Shown here in pieces: positions 1 to 11,354 of a stretch of DNA of 64,000 bases (position 1 is its first letter; the number at the start of each line of letters is the position of its first letter). This stretch comes from Taudactylus pleione (Eukaryota > Chordata > Amphibia > Anura > Myobatrachidae), in contig JAUIMM010000547.1 in assembly GCA_031769625.1 (NCBI GenBank), positions 682,001 to 746,000 on the forward strand, written 5' to 3'. The notes under the pieces were generated by a model that was not told the origin of the DNA, searched no databases, and saw nothing but the letters and a program-made list of their open reading frames with translations. The position numbers were made by a program, and so were the translations under genes.

Positions 1-109
1 CGTGGGATGTTTTGAGAATTCAGAGTCAAACATATAAAAAGGGGGAAGTGCTAAAAGGCATTTTGGAAGTCAATGCTACACAGAAGGCACAGCTGTTGCA
101 AAAAACTTA

Positions 110-692
110 GGGCCTGATTCAGAGCCGGACGCTATTTGCGCTCGCTCGTTCAGAAAAAGGGGCCGGCTATTTAAATTGAGCGCTCGCTCTTCGCGGTCTG
201 TTGACGCCTCTATGTCTGAGCGAGCGAACGAAACATGCGCTCGCTATTTTGTAAAGACGCCCCCTGGCCGATCGCATCCTACGTCATTTCCGCTATTTAT
301 TAGATTAATGGAGTACATCGAAAGGCGTCTGAACTGCTCGCAGTGCTTGTGGTAGGATTTTCCTACCGCAATCATGCGAACAGTTCAGGCTAAGAGACAA
401 CCAAGTGACGTGGTCGATGATGCTGCTTTGTTAATTATACACACCCTTAAAACGCCCGTTTTGACCGTTTGGCGTTCGGATCTCCACTCCCCGTTTTCAA
501 GCACCTTCCCCTGTTACCACCCACAAACGCCTCATCCTGTCACTCAAATTAGCATGTACTCGCTATTTTGCGAGCGCTCGATTTCTGATTCCGGTTGGCG
601 CATGCGCATTATGACCCATACACATGCGCAGATGTGCGAACATCGCTCGGAGCGAACGAGCGGCCGCTTACGAGCGGCTCTGAACCAGGCCC
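110..692. mobile_element. Harbinger-type MITE, 583 bp, TSD TTA
   Basis: The element starts GGGCCTGATTCAGAGCCGG and ends with the near-inverse GGCTCTGAACCAGGCCC. It is flanked by TTA at 107-109 and 693-695, the TWA-type target of PIF-Harbinger transposons. Its first 23 bases differ from the left end of element B (18710) at one position, so B-type transposase is the likely mobiliser. It encodes nothing convincing. It sits inside the gag-like reading of the surrounding gypsy remnant. Confidence 0.82.
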
Positions 693-986
693 TTAGTCCC
701 AGGAGGAGAATGCTAGGCTGCTGCAGACACAACTGAACCTATTGCTGCAGATAAAACAAGATAAGGGGGTACAACATACTCTGTAGAAAATGGGGCCTGC
801 GGACAATGTTGAGGCAAATCTGGTGGCATTTGAAAGAATGCGACTTGACCGGTGGAGTATTGGGCCAAGATGCTAGCAGCTTATTTGTGCAGTTCAGCTC
901 AGACAACCTATATGGTTTTTGGATGAAACACAGGCATTGGACTGTCAACACTTAAACAAGAAATTTAGTCTCACCCTGGAGATATA

Positions 987-1537
987 GGCCCTCATTCAGA
1001 GGCGGTCGCAAGAAGCGATCGCTCTCTCTGAATGAGGGCGGCCGCTTCTTTTTTTTAGTGCAGCTGCCTGGTCGCTAGCTAAGTTGTGTGTTACCCGCCA
1101 CAGCTTAGCGACCGACCAGGGTGATGGTCGCGATGGTCAGGACCATCGTGACCATCGGGGCTTGCGACGAGACCCTAAGGTTGGGTCTCGGCAAGCGCAA
1201 GACCCAAGGAAGTTTCCTGCTCTGATCGAGCAGGAAGTTTCCCACTGACATCATTGCTGATGTCAGTGGGGCCGCCCCCAAATGGCAAATGTTCCATTGG
1301 GCACGCCTCCGTTTGGCCGGCCACCCCCCCTGCCCGCCTCCCAAATGGGGCGAGCTGTCAATCACCATCGACAGCTCGCCCCCTTTGGTGCGAGACCCGT
1401 AGCGACGGAGCGCCTGTCGCTAGGCGGGTCTCGCGCATGCGCATGTCGGAGCCGGCTCCGACGTGCGCATGCCCAGCGGGCAAGCATCAACCCGGTTGCG
1501 AGCGCTCAGCGCTTGCGACCGGGTCTGAATAAGGCCC
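987..1537. mobile_element. Multi-hairpin Harbinger MITE, TSD ATA
   Basis: The termini GGCCCTCATTCAGAGG and the inverse of GGGCCTTATTCAGACC are flanked by ATA at 984-986 and 1538-1540. The interior is a run of consecutive hairpins: a GATGGTCGCGATGGTC stem, a TTCCTGCTC/GAGCAGGAA stem, CCCACTGACATCA/TGATGTCAGTGGG, GCGAGCTGTC/GACAGCTCGC and GTCGGAGC/GCTCCGAC. Copies of the same family lie at 45941-46486, 50548-51064 and 17783-18065. There is no coding capacity. Confidence 0.85.
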
Positions 1538-2777
1538 ATAGTCATTGGGAGAGTGCAATCATTTCATGGCTATTTCTTTGAAAGAGAGAAACAGGTTAGT
1601 TCTAGCAATAGACCATTTCACTGCTGGCCTGGACTGAGGGCTGTAGAGATGGGTCCTGCAGAGTGATCAACAAACATTTGAGGAACTCTGCATTGATGTG
1701 ATGTGGAAAGGGTTTGGTTTATGTAGCAAATGTCTAAGCCTCTGGCGTTTCTATCTAAGTCCATGCTATATAAAAAACACACTCAAGTAGTGCAACAAAG
1801 GAAGTTAATGTGCCATAATGTTATGATGAGTGTGGAAAATATTGTGCTCGGCTAGAGGAGCCTATGGACTGCAATCTTTTTGTGTTGGTCTGGTTTTCTC
1901 TGCTTCTTGCTTTATGCCCCTTAGAATGGGGACCCAGGTTGTTTCAAGTTACTGTAAAGCTGGAAGCAAAGGTGTTGTTGGCCTTAGTGGGCTCTGTAAG
2001 TAAACTCACCCTGGTGTCCAGCACTGTGCTACCTGGGTCGTTGACAGTATGATTTTCCATGGTTTAGGTTTGCTGTCTTACGGAACTACAGAGGTTGATA
2101 ACAGCACCCCCTTACTTGTGCGAGCAATGCTGCTGACAAGGGACTAGGAAGTTACACCATTACTAGAGATGTGCGCCAAACCTTGTGTTTTGGTATTGGT
2201 TTTAGTTTTGGATCTGGATCTCCCCTGGTTTTGGATCTGGATTGGTTTTGCCAAAACCTCACCTCCATGTTTTGTTTTCGTGTTTTGGTTTTGGATCTGG
2301 ATTTTTTTCTTAAAAAATAAAAAAAAACAGCAAAAATCACATAAAATTGGCATTTTTTTGTTCCTACAGTATTAATAACCTCAATAACATTTATTTCCAC
2401 TCGTTTCCAGTCAATTCACAGCTCACAATATTGATTTGTTCATCTTGTTTAGGCCCAAAGTTTTCACCAAGATAGCTGGCTGACTAAGCTAAGCTGCAGC
2501 AGTGGGCGGCACAAACATATGGCAGTTCAACTTCAAACATGGCACATCAGGAAACACTTTTATTATTCAAGAGACGCCTGAGGGAGTTGGAGTAAGTATG
2601 TAGTTGAAGGTAGAGCAGGGACAGGAAGGGTTGATTGGTAGCAAATTTAATTTTGTGTTTTGATTCAAAAGAAAATCTATGAGGGAGAAGTGGAGGGGAG
2701 GAGGCATTTACAAAAAAATGTGATACAGTACATTTACATCAGTCCTCGCCACAGAAGATCCTTGAGCATGGCTGCTG

Positions 2778-3260
2778 CTGCTGGAAGTTGATTTTCTTAT
2801 CCCAGAAGGGGACCAGGAAGAGTGCTTTCCAAAAAAAATAAACAATTGACTTAAATAATGCTTTGCAAATCTTCTATAAAGGCATTTCCCAACCTTAACA
2901 GCGACATAAAAAAAACATAGTTAGTTAGTGGCCTTCAAACTGCCGTTGTTCCCACTGTCCACAACTTAACCATATGAGATATGTGAACAAGCAGAACAGA
3001 GCAGCAAATGCAACATTTCAGGTTTAAGGTTTAAGTCTTACGTTGTGTCTTTCTTGGGAATTCTTTCTTGAGCACCATGCCTGCTTGCTGGGAGTGGATT
3101 TTTTTTCATAACAGAAGGGGACCAGGAAGAGTGCTTTCCAAAAATAAATAAACAATTGACTTAAATAATCCTTTGCAAACATTCTGATCTGTAACGGAAT
3201 TCCCCAACCTGTACAGGGATATTAAAAAAAACAGTTAGTTAGTGGCCTTCAAATTGCCAT
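2778..3260. repeat. Direct duplication inside hAT element
   Basis: Two blocks, roughly 2778-2945 and 3083-3260, share long stretches such as AGAAGGGGACCAGGAAGAG, then ACAATTGACTTAAATAAT and a closing segment TTAGTTAGTGGCCTTCAAA. They are about 305 bp apart and slightly diverged, so the duplication is not very recent. Confidence 0.65.
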
Positions 3261-4201
3261 TGTTCCCACTGTCCACTTCTTAGATATGTAAATATGTAAA
3301 AAATTAATGTAGAAGTCCAAAAATTGGGTGGACCACACATGGCTGATTGATCAACCATGGCGAAAGGATTAGTGTCATAAGGAAGAGGAGGTTGCAAACT
3401 GGGTGTCATGTCATGAGTTGGCCATATGGGGTATGTTGCTGTTAAGGGATCAGGCTGGTTATCAGTGGACACATTATTAATATAGTTGTTGTTATTTTGG
3501 GTTGCCATCTCCTGAAGGGTGTTTACCAACAGGCAGAGATTACCTACCTATCAGCTCAGGCATAGACACTTCCTGAGGAACAGAGCTCTGTTCTCTGGAG
3601 GGAAGCCAAATAGGTGGGAGCCCCTGTTCCAACATCTGAAGCTCTTATCTCTCCACATCATCTATTATAGATGAAAAAAATATGTCATCGGTGACATCTA
3701 GCTCCGCTTTCTGTACCCTGCTCACCCTTTTTGGACAGGAAGTCCAGGATGGATGGTTTGGAAGAAGGTCTAGCAACAGATGGGGATGGTCATTATCAAG
3801 ACCTGGTCCCCCAGTGGGTGTAGTCTGGGAGGTATTGGTTGGCATGCAGGCAGCAGAATAACAAAGGCCTCCATGTTGTCTGTGCTTACTATTCCGTATT
3901 TCAGTTTGCGATTCAGGTAGGAATAAAGTTGGCTACAGAACACAGTGACAGAATCACTTCATGTCTTAGTGCATTCAGGCCAAATGCAATCCATGAATTC
4001 CCAGACAGATTCCGGACAGATGAATCCTTTGCTTGTAATAATCTTTGGTAATTCCTGGCAAAGGTGGGTGTTATAGCCAGACACTTTGAAGGCTGTAACT
4101 TTGAACTGCTTTATAGAAAACATGTGAATGAAACCTTTCCACACTGCAGAACATGATGGAGAAATCCCTTGAAGTTCAGCACCTAGAGCATCTTTTTTCA
4201 T
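3239..4201 (-). pseudogene. Weak minus-strand protein-like blocks, unrecognised
   Basis: Three open minus-strand blocks (4201-3959, 3845-3645, 3529-3239) may be remnants of one gene. The first contains LPKIITSKGFICPESVWEF followed by a Trp-Pro-containing tail, the second an acidic TDDIFF segment, and the third an Asn-rich stretch. They lie inside the hAT element but do not resemble hAT transposase. I cannot assign a family. They could equally be chance reading frames. Confidence 0.2.
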
Positions 4202-4596
4202 GTTCTCTGAGGCTTCTCCTGACTTCTGTTTACATTTTTGAATAGAACAATTTTAGAATTTAGGATGTCTACTCTATATAGGTTTGTAAATAAATATAGG
4301 TTTTAGTTTTTATATAACATATAACTTTATAAGCTGTTAGGATAACATTTCTGCTATGTTTAAGATTAAAAAAGAAAAAGTTTTTGTAACCCAATAACTT
4401 AAAAAAAAAGTTTTCATTGCAATATTCATGCAGCCCCTTGACAGACAGCAGCACAGCACCCTTGCGCACCTACACCGATGACAGTGACAGCCAGGTGTGG
4501 CTGACATGCACACAAAAAAATGTGCCAATAAAAAGAAAATATATTTGAATTTTTTTTCAGCTCCAGAACTTGGGCCCAGAGCACAGATCAATCACG

Positions 4597-5110
4597 AGTG
4601 GAGTCGTGCAGCACTAGGTTGCAACTTGCATTGCTGGCTGGATCTTGTGTGGTACTGCGGTTAAGCCTAACACGCATGCACACACACACATAGAAAAATA
4701 TAAAAGACACTTTTATTTATTTATTTATTTTAGCACGACTGGAGTCGTTCAGCACTAGGTTGCAACTTGCGTTGCTGGCTGGATCTTGTGCGATACTGCA
4801 GTTAAGCCTAACACGCATGCACACACACACAGAAAAATATGAATGACACTTTTTTTGATTTTTTTTTTTTTAGCACGACGAGTCGGGCAGCACTAGGTTG
4901 CAACTTGCGTTGCTGGCTGGATCTTGTGTGGTACTGCAGTTAAGCCTAACACGCATACACACATAGAAAAATATAAGTTACACTTTTATTGATTTTTTTT
5001 TTTAGCATTTCTGGAGTTGGGCAGCACTAGGTTGCAACTTGCATTGCTGGCTGGATCTTGTGTGGTACTATGGTTAAGCCTAACATGCACGCACACAGAC
5101 ACACAGATAG
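4597..5110. repeat. Tandem repeat, ~138 bp x 4
   Basis: The marker GCACTAGGTTGCAACTTG recurs at 4611, 4752, 4890 and 5024, giving periods of 141, 138 and 134 bp. Each unit runs from an ACGACTGGAGTC-like start through TTGCTGGCTGGATCTTG and AAGCCTAACACGCATGCAC to an A/T-rich tail. The array lies inside the hAT element at 2164-5643. Confidence 0.85.
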
Positions 5111-5643
5111 ATTGATTTTTTTTTTTACTATATATTTTTTTTATTTTTTTAGTCCAGAACTTGGGCCCAGATGGACACAGCACCAGTCCAGATGTATCTA
5201 CAGTTCTGCACCAGCCCAGATGGATACAGCAGACAGCAAAGTACCAGTCCAAAATGGATCAGCAGCACCAGCCCAGGACACAGCAGATAGCACAGACAGC
5301 CCAGATGGGCACAGCAGACAACACAGTGACAGCACCAGCCCAGCCAGAATGGATGAGCACCAGCCCAGGACACAGCAGACAGCACCAGCACCTCTCCTAG
5401 CCCTACACTACCCACCCTCCCTGTTCAGTCTCCACAGCCGGAGTGAAATGCCGTCCATCGCGTGGTCCTTTATATACTACATTGATCATAGAGACGAAAG
5501 CTCGCAAACCACGAGATTTCAGACTCTATAGTTTTGCCTCGGTTTGAGAACAGGCGGGAAAAATCGAGCCTGCTTGGATCTGACTCAGATCTGCTAAATT
5601 CAGGTGGGCTTGGATCTCTGAAATCCGAACCCGCTCATCTCTA

Positions 5644-5871
5644 ACCATTACTACTCCATGGCACTAGCACTGGGCTTGCAGGGTGCCTGGAACGGACCAC
5701 TGGCAGCCTGTAGAACTACTGCAGAGCCATATGGAACATATTAAGGAAGCTCTAAGCATGCACTCTGCAGCCTTTAGAGGCACCCTGAACATCATCAGAA
5801 CACTCCAGACACTACTTTATTTTCCTGCCCCAGCAGTGACAAGAGCAAAGTGGCAAATGTTGCATCACAAT
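5644..5871. other. Spacer between two hAT elements
   Basis: Unassigned sequence of 228 bp separates the two hAT insertions; it includes one TSD copy from each neighbour. A short plus-strand frame (5683-5874) is open but resembles nothing I recognise. Confidence 0.4.
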
Positions 5872-6359
5872 TAGGGATGAGCGGGTTTGGATTTCGGAAA
5901 TCCGAACCCCCCCGATCCGAGTCGTTTCCAAGTCAGGCTCGACTTTTCCCGCCTGACTCGGAACTGAAATCGAGGCAAAACGTCATCATCCCGCCTTCCG
6001 GATCTCGCGGGTTTAAAAGGTCCCCGCGTCAGCGCCATTTCTCACTCCGGCTGTGGACAGTGAAGAGGGAGTGGGAGCTAGGGCTGGCTGGGCTGGGCTG
6101 TGTTGTGCTAATGTTGTCCATAGGGGCTGTGACCACTCAGTCCATAGGGGCTGACTGGGCTGTGTTGTGCTGCTGCTGCCCATAGGGGCTGGCTGAGTTG
6201 TGTTGTGCTGCTGTCATAGGGGCTGGCTGGGCTGTGTTGTGCAGTCAGTTGTCCATAGGGGCTGTGTCCACTCCAAAGTCTATAGGGGCTGGCTGGACTG
6301 TGTTGTGCAGTGTCCCATAAAAGCTGTAGTCCTAGAGGGGTGCTGTAGTGTTGTCCAGG

Positions 6360-8400
6360 GGGTGATCTGTGCATCAGGGGTGCTTCCCCAAAGTGCACTC
6401 CAAAAAAAAAATAATTTTTTTTCTGGTGTTTGTGAATTGTGTGCGCAGTAGCCGCACGTGCATCAACAAAGTAACGCCAAGCGTGCACCTGTGTCATAAG
6501 TAAAGGGCCGGCTGGCTTGACCGTTAAAGGGTGCTGTAACCCCCAAAGTGCACTCCAAACAAAAGAAAAAATTATTTTCTGTGTTTGTGAATTGTGTGCA
6601 CTGTGGCTGCACGTGCATCAACAAAGTAGCACCAAGTATGCGCCTGTGTCATAAGTAAAGGGCCCGCTGGCTCATCTGTTAAAAGGTGGTGTAACCCCCA
6701 AAGTGCACTCCAAACAAAATAAAAAAATATTCTGTGTTTGTGAATTGTGTGCACTGTGGCTGCATGTGCATCAACAAAGTAGCACCAAGTATGCGCCTGT
6801 GTCATAAGTAAAGGGCCGGCTGGCTTATCCGTTAAAGGGTAGTGTAACCCCCAAAGTGCACTCCAAACAAAATAAAAAATAATTTTCTGTGTTTGTGAAT
6901 TGTGTGCACTGTGGCTGCACGTGCATCAACAAAGTAGCGCCAAGCGTGCGTCTGTGTCATAAGTAAAGGGCCGGCTGGCTCATCTGTTAAAGGGTGGTGT
7001 AACCCCCAAAGTGCACTCCACAAAAAATAAACAATTCCTTTTTTTTCTGTGTTTGTGTGCAAAATGTATGCGCAGTAGCCACACGTGCATCAACACAGCA
7101 GCAGCGCCAAGCGTGCGCCTGTGTCATAAGTCAAGGACCGATTTGGACATCTGGTCTGGACTGAAGGATGTGCCAATAATGTCAATTTCTGACATGTCTA
7201 TTGTCACTGCATATGATACTGTCACCACTGACAGAATGGTGGAGGAATTATTTTCTGTGTTTGTGAATTGTGTGCCCTGTGGCTGCACGTGCATCAACAA
7301 AGTAGCACCAAGCGTGCGCCTGTGTCATAAGTAAAGGGCCAGCTGGCTCATCTGTTAAAGGGTGGTGTAACCCCCAAAGTGCACTCCAAACAAAATAAAA
7401 AAATTATTTTCTGTGTTTGTGAATTGTGTGCACTGTGGCTGCATGTGCATCAACAAAGAAGCAGTGCCAAGCGTGCGCCTGTGTCCCATAAGTCTTAAAG
7501 GGTGGTGTAACCCCCAAAGTGCACTCCACAAAAAATAAACAATTCTTTTTTTTCTGTGTTTGTGTGCAAAATATATGCGCAGTAGCCGCACGTGCATCAA
7601 CACAGCAGCAGCGCCAAGCGTGCACCTGTGTCATAAGTCAAGGGCCGGTTTGGACATCTGGTCTGGACTGAAGGACGTGCCAACAATGTCAATTTCTGAC
7701 ATGTCAACTGTCACTGCATATGATAGTGTCACCAATGACAGAATGGTGGAGGAATTATTTTCTGTGTTTGTGAATTGTGTGCACTGTGGCTGCACGTGCA
7801 TCAACAAAGGAGCAGCGCCAAGCGTGCGCCTGTGTCATAAGTAAAGGGCCGGATAGCTTGTCCATTAAAGGATGCTGTAACCCCCAAAGTGCACTCCAAA
7901 AAAAATAAAAAATTCTTCTTTTTTTTCTGTCTTTGTGAATTGTGTGGGCTGTAGCCGCACCTGCATCCTCAAAGCAGCAGCGACAAGCGTGCATCTGTCT
8001 GTTAAAGGGTGGTGTAACCCCCAAAGTGCGCTTCAACCAAAATAAAATAATCTTCTTTTGTTCTGTGTTTGTGTGTGAAATGTATGCGCAGTAGCCGCAC
8101 CTGCATCCGCAAAGCAGCAGCGACAAGCGTGCATCTGTCTGTTAAAGGGTGGTGTAACCCTCAAAGTGTGCTCCACAAAAAATAAAAAATTCTTTTTTTT
8201 TCTGTCTTTGTGAATGTGTGGGCTGTAGCCGCACCTGCATCCTCAAAGCAGCAGCGACAAGCGTCTGTTAAAGGGTGGTGTAACCCCCAAAGTGCACTCC
8301 ACAAAAAATAAATAATTCTTTTTTTTTGTTTGTGTGCGAAATGTATGTGCAGTAGCCGCACGTGCATCAACACAGCAGCAGCGCCAAGTGTGCACCTGTG
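6360..8400. repeat. Large minisatellite in hAT, ~155-bp unit with variants
   Basis: The marker AAAGTGCACTCC and close variants recur about every 130-155 bp (near 6389, 6545, 6698, 6854, 7007, 7374, 7517, 7884, 8021, 8161 and 8289). Each unit also carries TGTGTTTGTGAATTGTG, GCACGTGCATCAAC and a GGGTGGTGTAACCCCC junction. Some units are longer because they include a copy of the start of the transposase exon (about 7133-7247 and 7640-7757). The array is degenerate, which argues for repeated cycles of expansion. Confidence 0.9.
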
Positions 8401-8410
8401 TCATAAGTCA

Positions 8411-8953
8411 AGGGCCGGTTTGGACATCTGGTCCGGACTGAAGGACGTGCCAACAATTTCTGACAAGTCTACTGTCACTGCATATGATACTGTCACCATT
8501 GACAGAATGGTGGAGGATTACATCGTTGACAGCATCCAAGTAGGCATGTCAGACAGTCCGTACCTGTACTGGCAGGAAAAAGAGGCAATTTGGAGGCCCC
8601 TGTACAAACTGGCTCTATTTTACCTGAGTTGCCCCCCCGGCTCCAGTGTGTACTCCGAAAGAGAGTTTAGTGCAGCCGGGAACCTTGTCAGCGAAAGGCG
8701 TAGGAGGTTGCTTCCACAAAATGTGGAGAAGATGATGTTCATAAAAATTAATCATCAACTCTTCCAGGGAGACCAGAATCCAGAACGTACAGAGGGACCT
8801 GTGGTGGTGGTGGATTCCAGCGGGGACAAATTAATACTCTGTGAGGATGAGGATGTACACAACACTGAAGAGGGTGAGGAATCAGTGGATGAGGAGGATG
8901 ATCTTGCCTCCGATCTTGCCTCCGTAGAGCCAGTTTGTGCAGGGACAGATTAA
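8411..8953 (+). CDS. hAT transposase C-terminal fragment (hATC dimerisation domain)
   Basis: The reading frame, open from 8330 and stopping at 8953, becomes transposase-like at about DIWSGLKDVPTISDKSTVT. It continues through YLYWQEKEAIWRPLYKLAL to LSCPPGSSVYSEREFSAAGN and RRRRLLPQNVEKMMFIKIN. This LxxPxSSxxSEREFSxAGxxxxxRRxxLxPxxVExxxFIxxN pattern is the hATC domain, which mediates dimerisation in Ac/Tam3-type transposases. An acidic tail follows. The catalytic triad region and the BED zinc finger are missing, so this is a remnant exon and not a working enzyme. A decayed relative lies at 41831-42016 on the minus strand. Confidence 0.85.
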   Translation, partial: RAGLDIWSGLKDVPTISDKSTVTAYDTVTIDRMVEDYIVDSIQVGMSDSPYLYWQEKEAIWRPLYKLALFYLSCPPGSSVYSEREFSAAGNLVSERRRRLLPQNVEKMMFIKINHQLFQGDQNPERTEGPVVVVDSSGDKLILCEDEDVHNTEEGEESVDEEDDLASDLASVEPVCAGTD

Positions 8954-9770
8954 TTGCCAGCTTGTTTTGTGGGGGCCCAAACGAACCAATCATTTCAGCC
9001 ACAGTCGTGTGGCAGACCCTGGCGCTGAAATGATTGGTTTGTTAAAGTGTGCATGTCCTGTTTATTCAACATAAGGGTGGGTGGGAGGGCCCAAGGACAA
9101 TTCCATCTTGCACCTCACTCCTAGATGGGCCACGTGTTTGTGCCGCCCACTCGTGTCGCTTAGCATAGTCATCCAGCTACCTCGGTGCAACCTTTTGGAC
9201 ATAAAAACACTATTGTGAGGTGTTAGGTGTTCAGAATAGACTGGAAATTAGTGGAAATTAAGGTTATTGAGGTTAATAATAGCATAGGAGCAGAAAAACC
9301 AACAAATTCTGTGATTTTAGCTGTTTTTATGATTTTTTTCAAATAAAATACAGATCCAAAACACAAAACCCAGAACCGAAAACACGGAAGGGTGGTTTTG
9401 GCAAAACCAATCCAGATCCAAAACACGAAGAAAGATCCAGATCCAAAACCAAAACACAAAACACGAAAAGTGGCCGGTGCACACCCCTAATCACAATATA
9501 TGGCATCAAGGAAATTACTTTTCCGAGCTTGGGCACAATATTTCCCCTGTGGCACATAACCAGGTCTATACTTTCAATGTTCATGCATTTCTACCAAAAA
9601 ATCCAAATGCACAAAACTGACACATGTTTTAGTGGAAAAAAAAGTTGAAATGAATAACGGGTGTTGTGCAAAAGTGTTACATAAAAGATGGGCTTCGATG
9701 TGACATGTTTACTCATTCCACAATGTGCGTTATCATTTGGACCCATAGTCCTGCAAATAGAGTGATTTTG

Positions 9771-10087
9771 AGGCCTGATTCAGCTTTGGGAATAGAGTGA
9801 GAAATAGCTCTTAACTGTGAACCTGGACAAACCATATTGCAATGCAAGGGGTGTAATACATTCATGTTTTTGCATGGAGGGTAAATAGTGGCTGCTTTTG
9901 AATGTAGCCCACATATACTGCACATATTTATTTTTTCACTGCAATTTATGTCAGTTTGGACACACCCCTCCCAAATCTAAATCTCTCTGCACATTTTAAA
10001 TCTGCCCCAGCTGCAGTGCAGCATGGTTTCACCAAGATGATCAGATGAGTGAGATATCTCTCTTTATTTCCAAACCTGATCAGGCCC
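9771..10087. mobile_element. MITE, 317 bp, TSD TTG
   Basis: The ends AGGCCTGATTCAGC and the inverse of GGGCCTGATCAGG are flanked by TTG at 9768-9770 and 10088-10090. The terminal motif is related to the Harbinger-type MITEs elsewhere in the window, but the interior differs. The remaining flanks, 9498-9767 and 10088-10325, hold nothing I recognise. Confidence 0.6.
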
Positions 10088-11354
10088 TTGGACCATTCCA
10101 TGAAATTGAGTAAATTGTCAAGAATTTAAAAAATATTTTATTTGTTAACTATAATGTTATTATCTTATTCAATCCCTAAAGTATTATAATCCAGATGCCA
10201 TTATTAATATTTTTTTAGTTTTTAATAGTTGGAACTAAGTCTGTTTTAAAGATGGCCGTCACCATATGATTTGTCACATGCTGTCAACATTATTTGCTTG
10301 CATGTTTTGGGAACGTTGTATCTATGGCCCTCATTCAGAGCCGTTCGTTAACAGCAGTACGCTCGTTGCGTTCCGATGTTGACTAACCGCGCATGCGTCG
10401 TTGTTACACTGCGCATGTGCGTACGGCAGATTGCGAGTTTTATTTGTCTCGTTCGTCAAATAGCGTACAGGAAGTGACATGTCAAATGTGATTGACAGAA
10501 CAGGGCGTTTTTGGGTGTTGACGGGGGAGGAGATGGAAAAACGCAGGCGAGGCGTTTTTGGGGCGTACATTAACAAATGCGAATGTCAAATGTGTTCGTA
10601 CCAACTCATACGTCACTGGATGATCCTCTTTCCCTTCAAAATGCTCGCACAGCTTAGGGTCTGGATAACTCGACCACATTGGCGATGGTCTTCTCCTCCG
10701 TCCCGGCACTCCACGATGTTGCATCGATTAATCACGGCTTGTCAGAAAATCAATTAGTGTTGGATTGAAAAACGGCTTGGTATGTGTTTGGAAAGCAGTT
10801 TTTTGGGATAGCACAAAACCGAACGCAGGTGGAAATCATAGCTGCTAATGTCTGGATTACACAATCAATTAGCGTACATTTGTGGGGGTTTATTTTGGCC
10901 TCAATGTGTGGTTTTTGGACTATTGTAACAATAATGTCACCATGTTTAGGTTTTGTGCCTCATTTTGTTTTTACAAGGTGAATTTGCATCCTTAAGTAAT
11001 GTTTTAAACGTGCCTTAAAGAGCCCTTTTTTTCCAATGTAAAATGTTTTTTTGGAACGTTGTTGCCTTGTATTCCCGGATTAAATGTAACCCATTTTTAC
11101 AATAATGTCAGAATACAAAGTCGTACATTTGATGTCAATTTATTGGTATCCATAAAAAAAATAATGTACATATTTTACACAAACATTTTTGGCAGTGTTC
11201 ATTCCACAATATTTATTAATTGTGCAAACAATAAATTGTTGGTAAACGTAAATGCAAAAATTAAAAACAATTCACAAGAAAGGAGAGGGAAGTTTTGGCC
11301 AGAAAGGAATATGAGGCAAGCACAGAAGGAGTGTGGGAAAAGTAGCCAATGCTG

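Larger units (their letters stand above)
1..2163 (+). pseudogene. Decayed Ty3/gypsy-like gag and protease remnant
   Basis: Reading across two MITE insertions, the plus strand gives stretches resembling the gag of vertebrate gypsy elements: a coiled-coil-like run (QEENARLLQTQLNLLLQ) near 700-755, then KMGPADNVEANLVAFERM near 788-841, a common gag opening with an acidic 'VEAFL..FE' pattern. After the second MITE a 'QSFHGYFFEREKQ' block follows near 1550. At 1864-2052 an open stretch reads VTVKLEAKVLLALVGSVSKL, similar to a retropepsin start but without the DSG active-site motif. Several stops and frame changes make it non-functional. The start lies outside the window. The family call is from pattern memory and is only moderately sure. 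Confidence 0.42.
2164..5643. mobile_element. hAT-type element, 3.5 kb, TSD ACCATTAC
   Basis: An exact 8-bp TSD, ACCATTAC, lies at 2156-2163 and 5644-5651. The ends are TAGAGATGTGCGCC on the left and the inverse of TAGAGATGAGCGGG on the right, giving an inverted core of TAGAGATG. The left end is rich in GGTTTTGGATCTGGATTGG, shared with the hAT ends at 9190-9489, 41026 and 63714. No intact transposase is present. The interior holds direct duplications, a ~138-bp tandem repeat and a CAG/CCAG-rich stretch near the right end. Confidence 0.88.
5872..9489 (+). mobile_element. hAT element, 3.6 kb, TSD ATCACAAT
   Basis: An exact 8-bp TSD, ATCACAAT, lies at 5864-5871 and 9490-9497. The left end is TAGGGATGAGCGGG and the right end is the inverse of TAGGGGTGTGCACC. 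The plus strand holds a hAT transposase C-terminal exon near the right end (8411-8950), which orients the element. Upstream of it, most of the expected transposase has been replaced by a minisatellite at about 6360-8400. Without the N-terminal and catalytic parts the copy cannot be autonomous. Confidence 0.9.

Noticed and set aside
5058..5531. Gln/Ser/Pro-rich frame of 157 codons
   Set aside because: It spans a CAG/CCAG-type degenerate repeat inside a hAT element and resembles no known domain; no codon-level signal.
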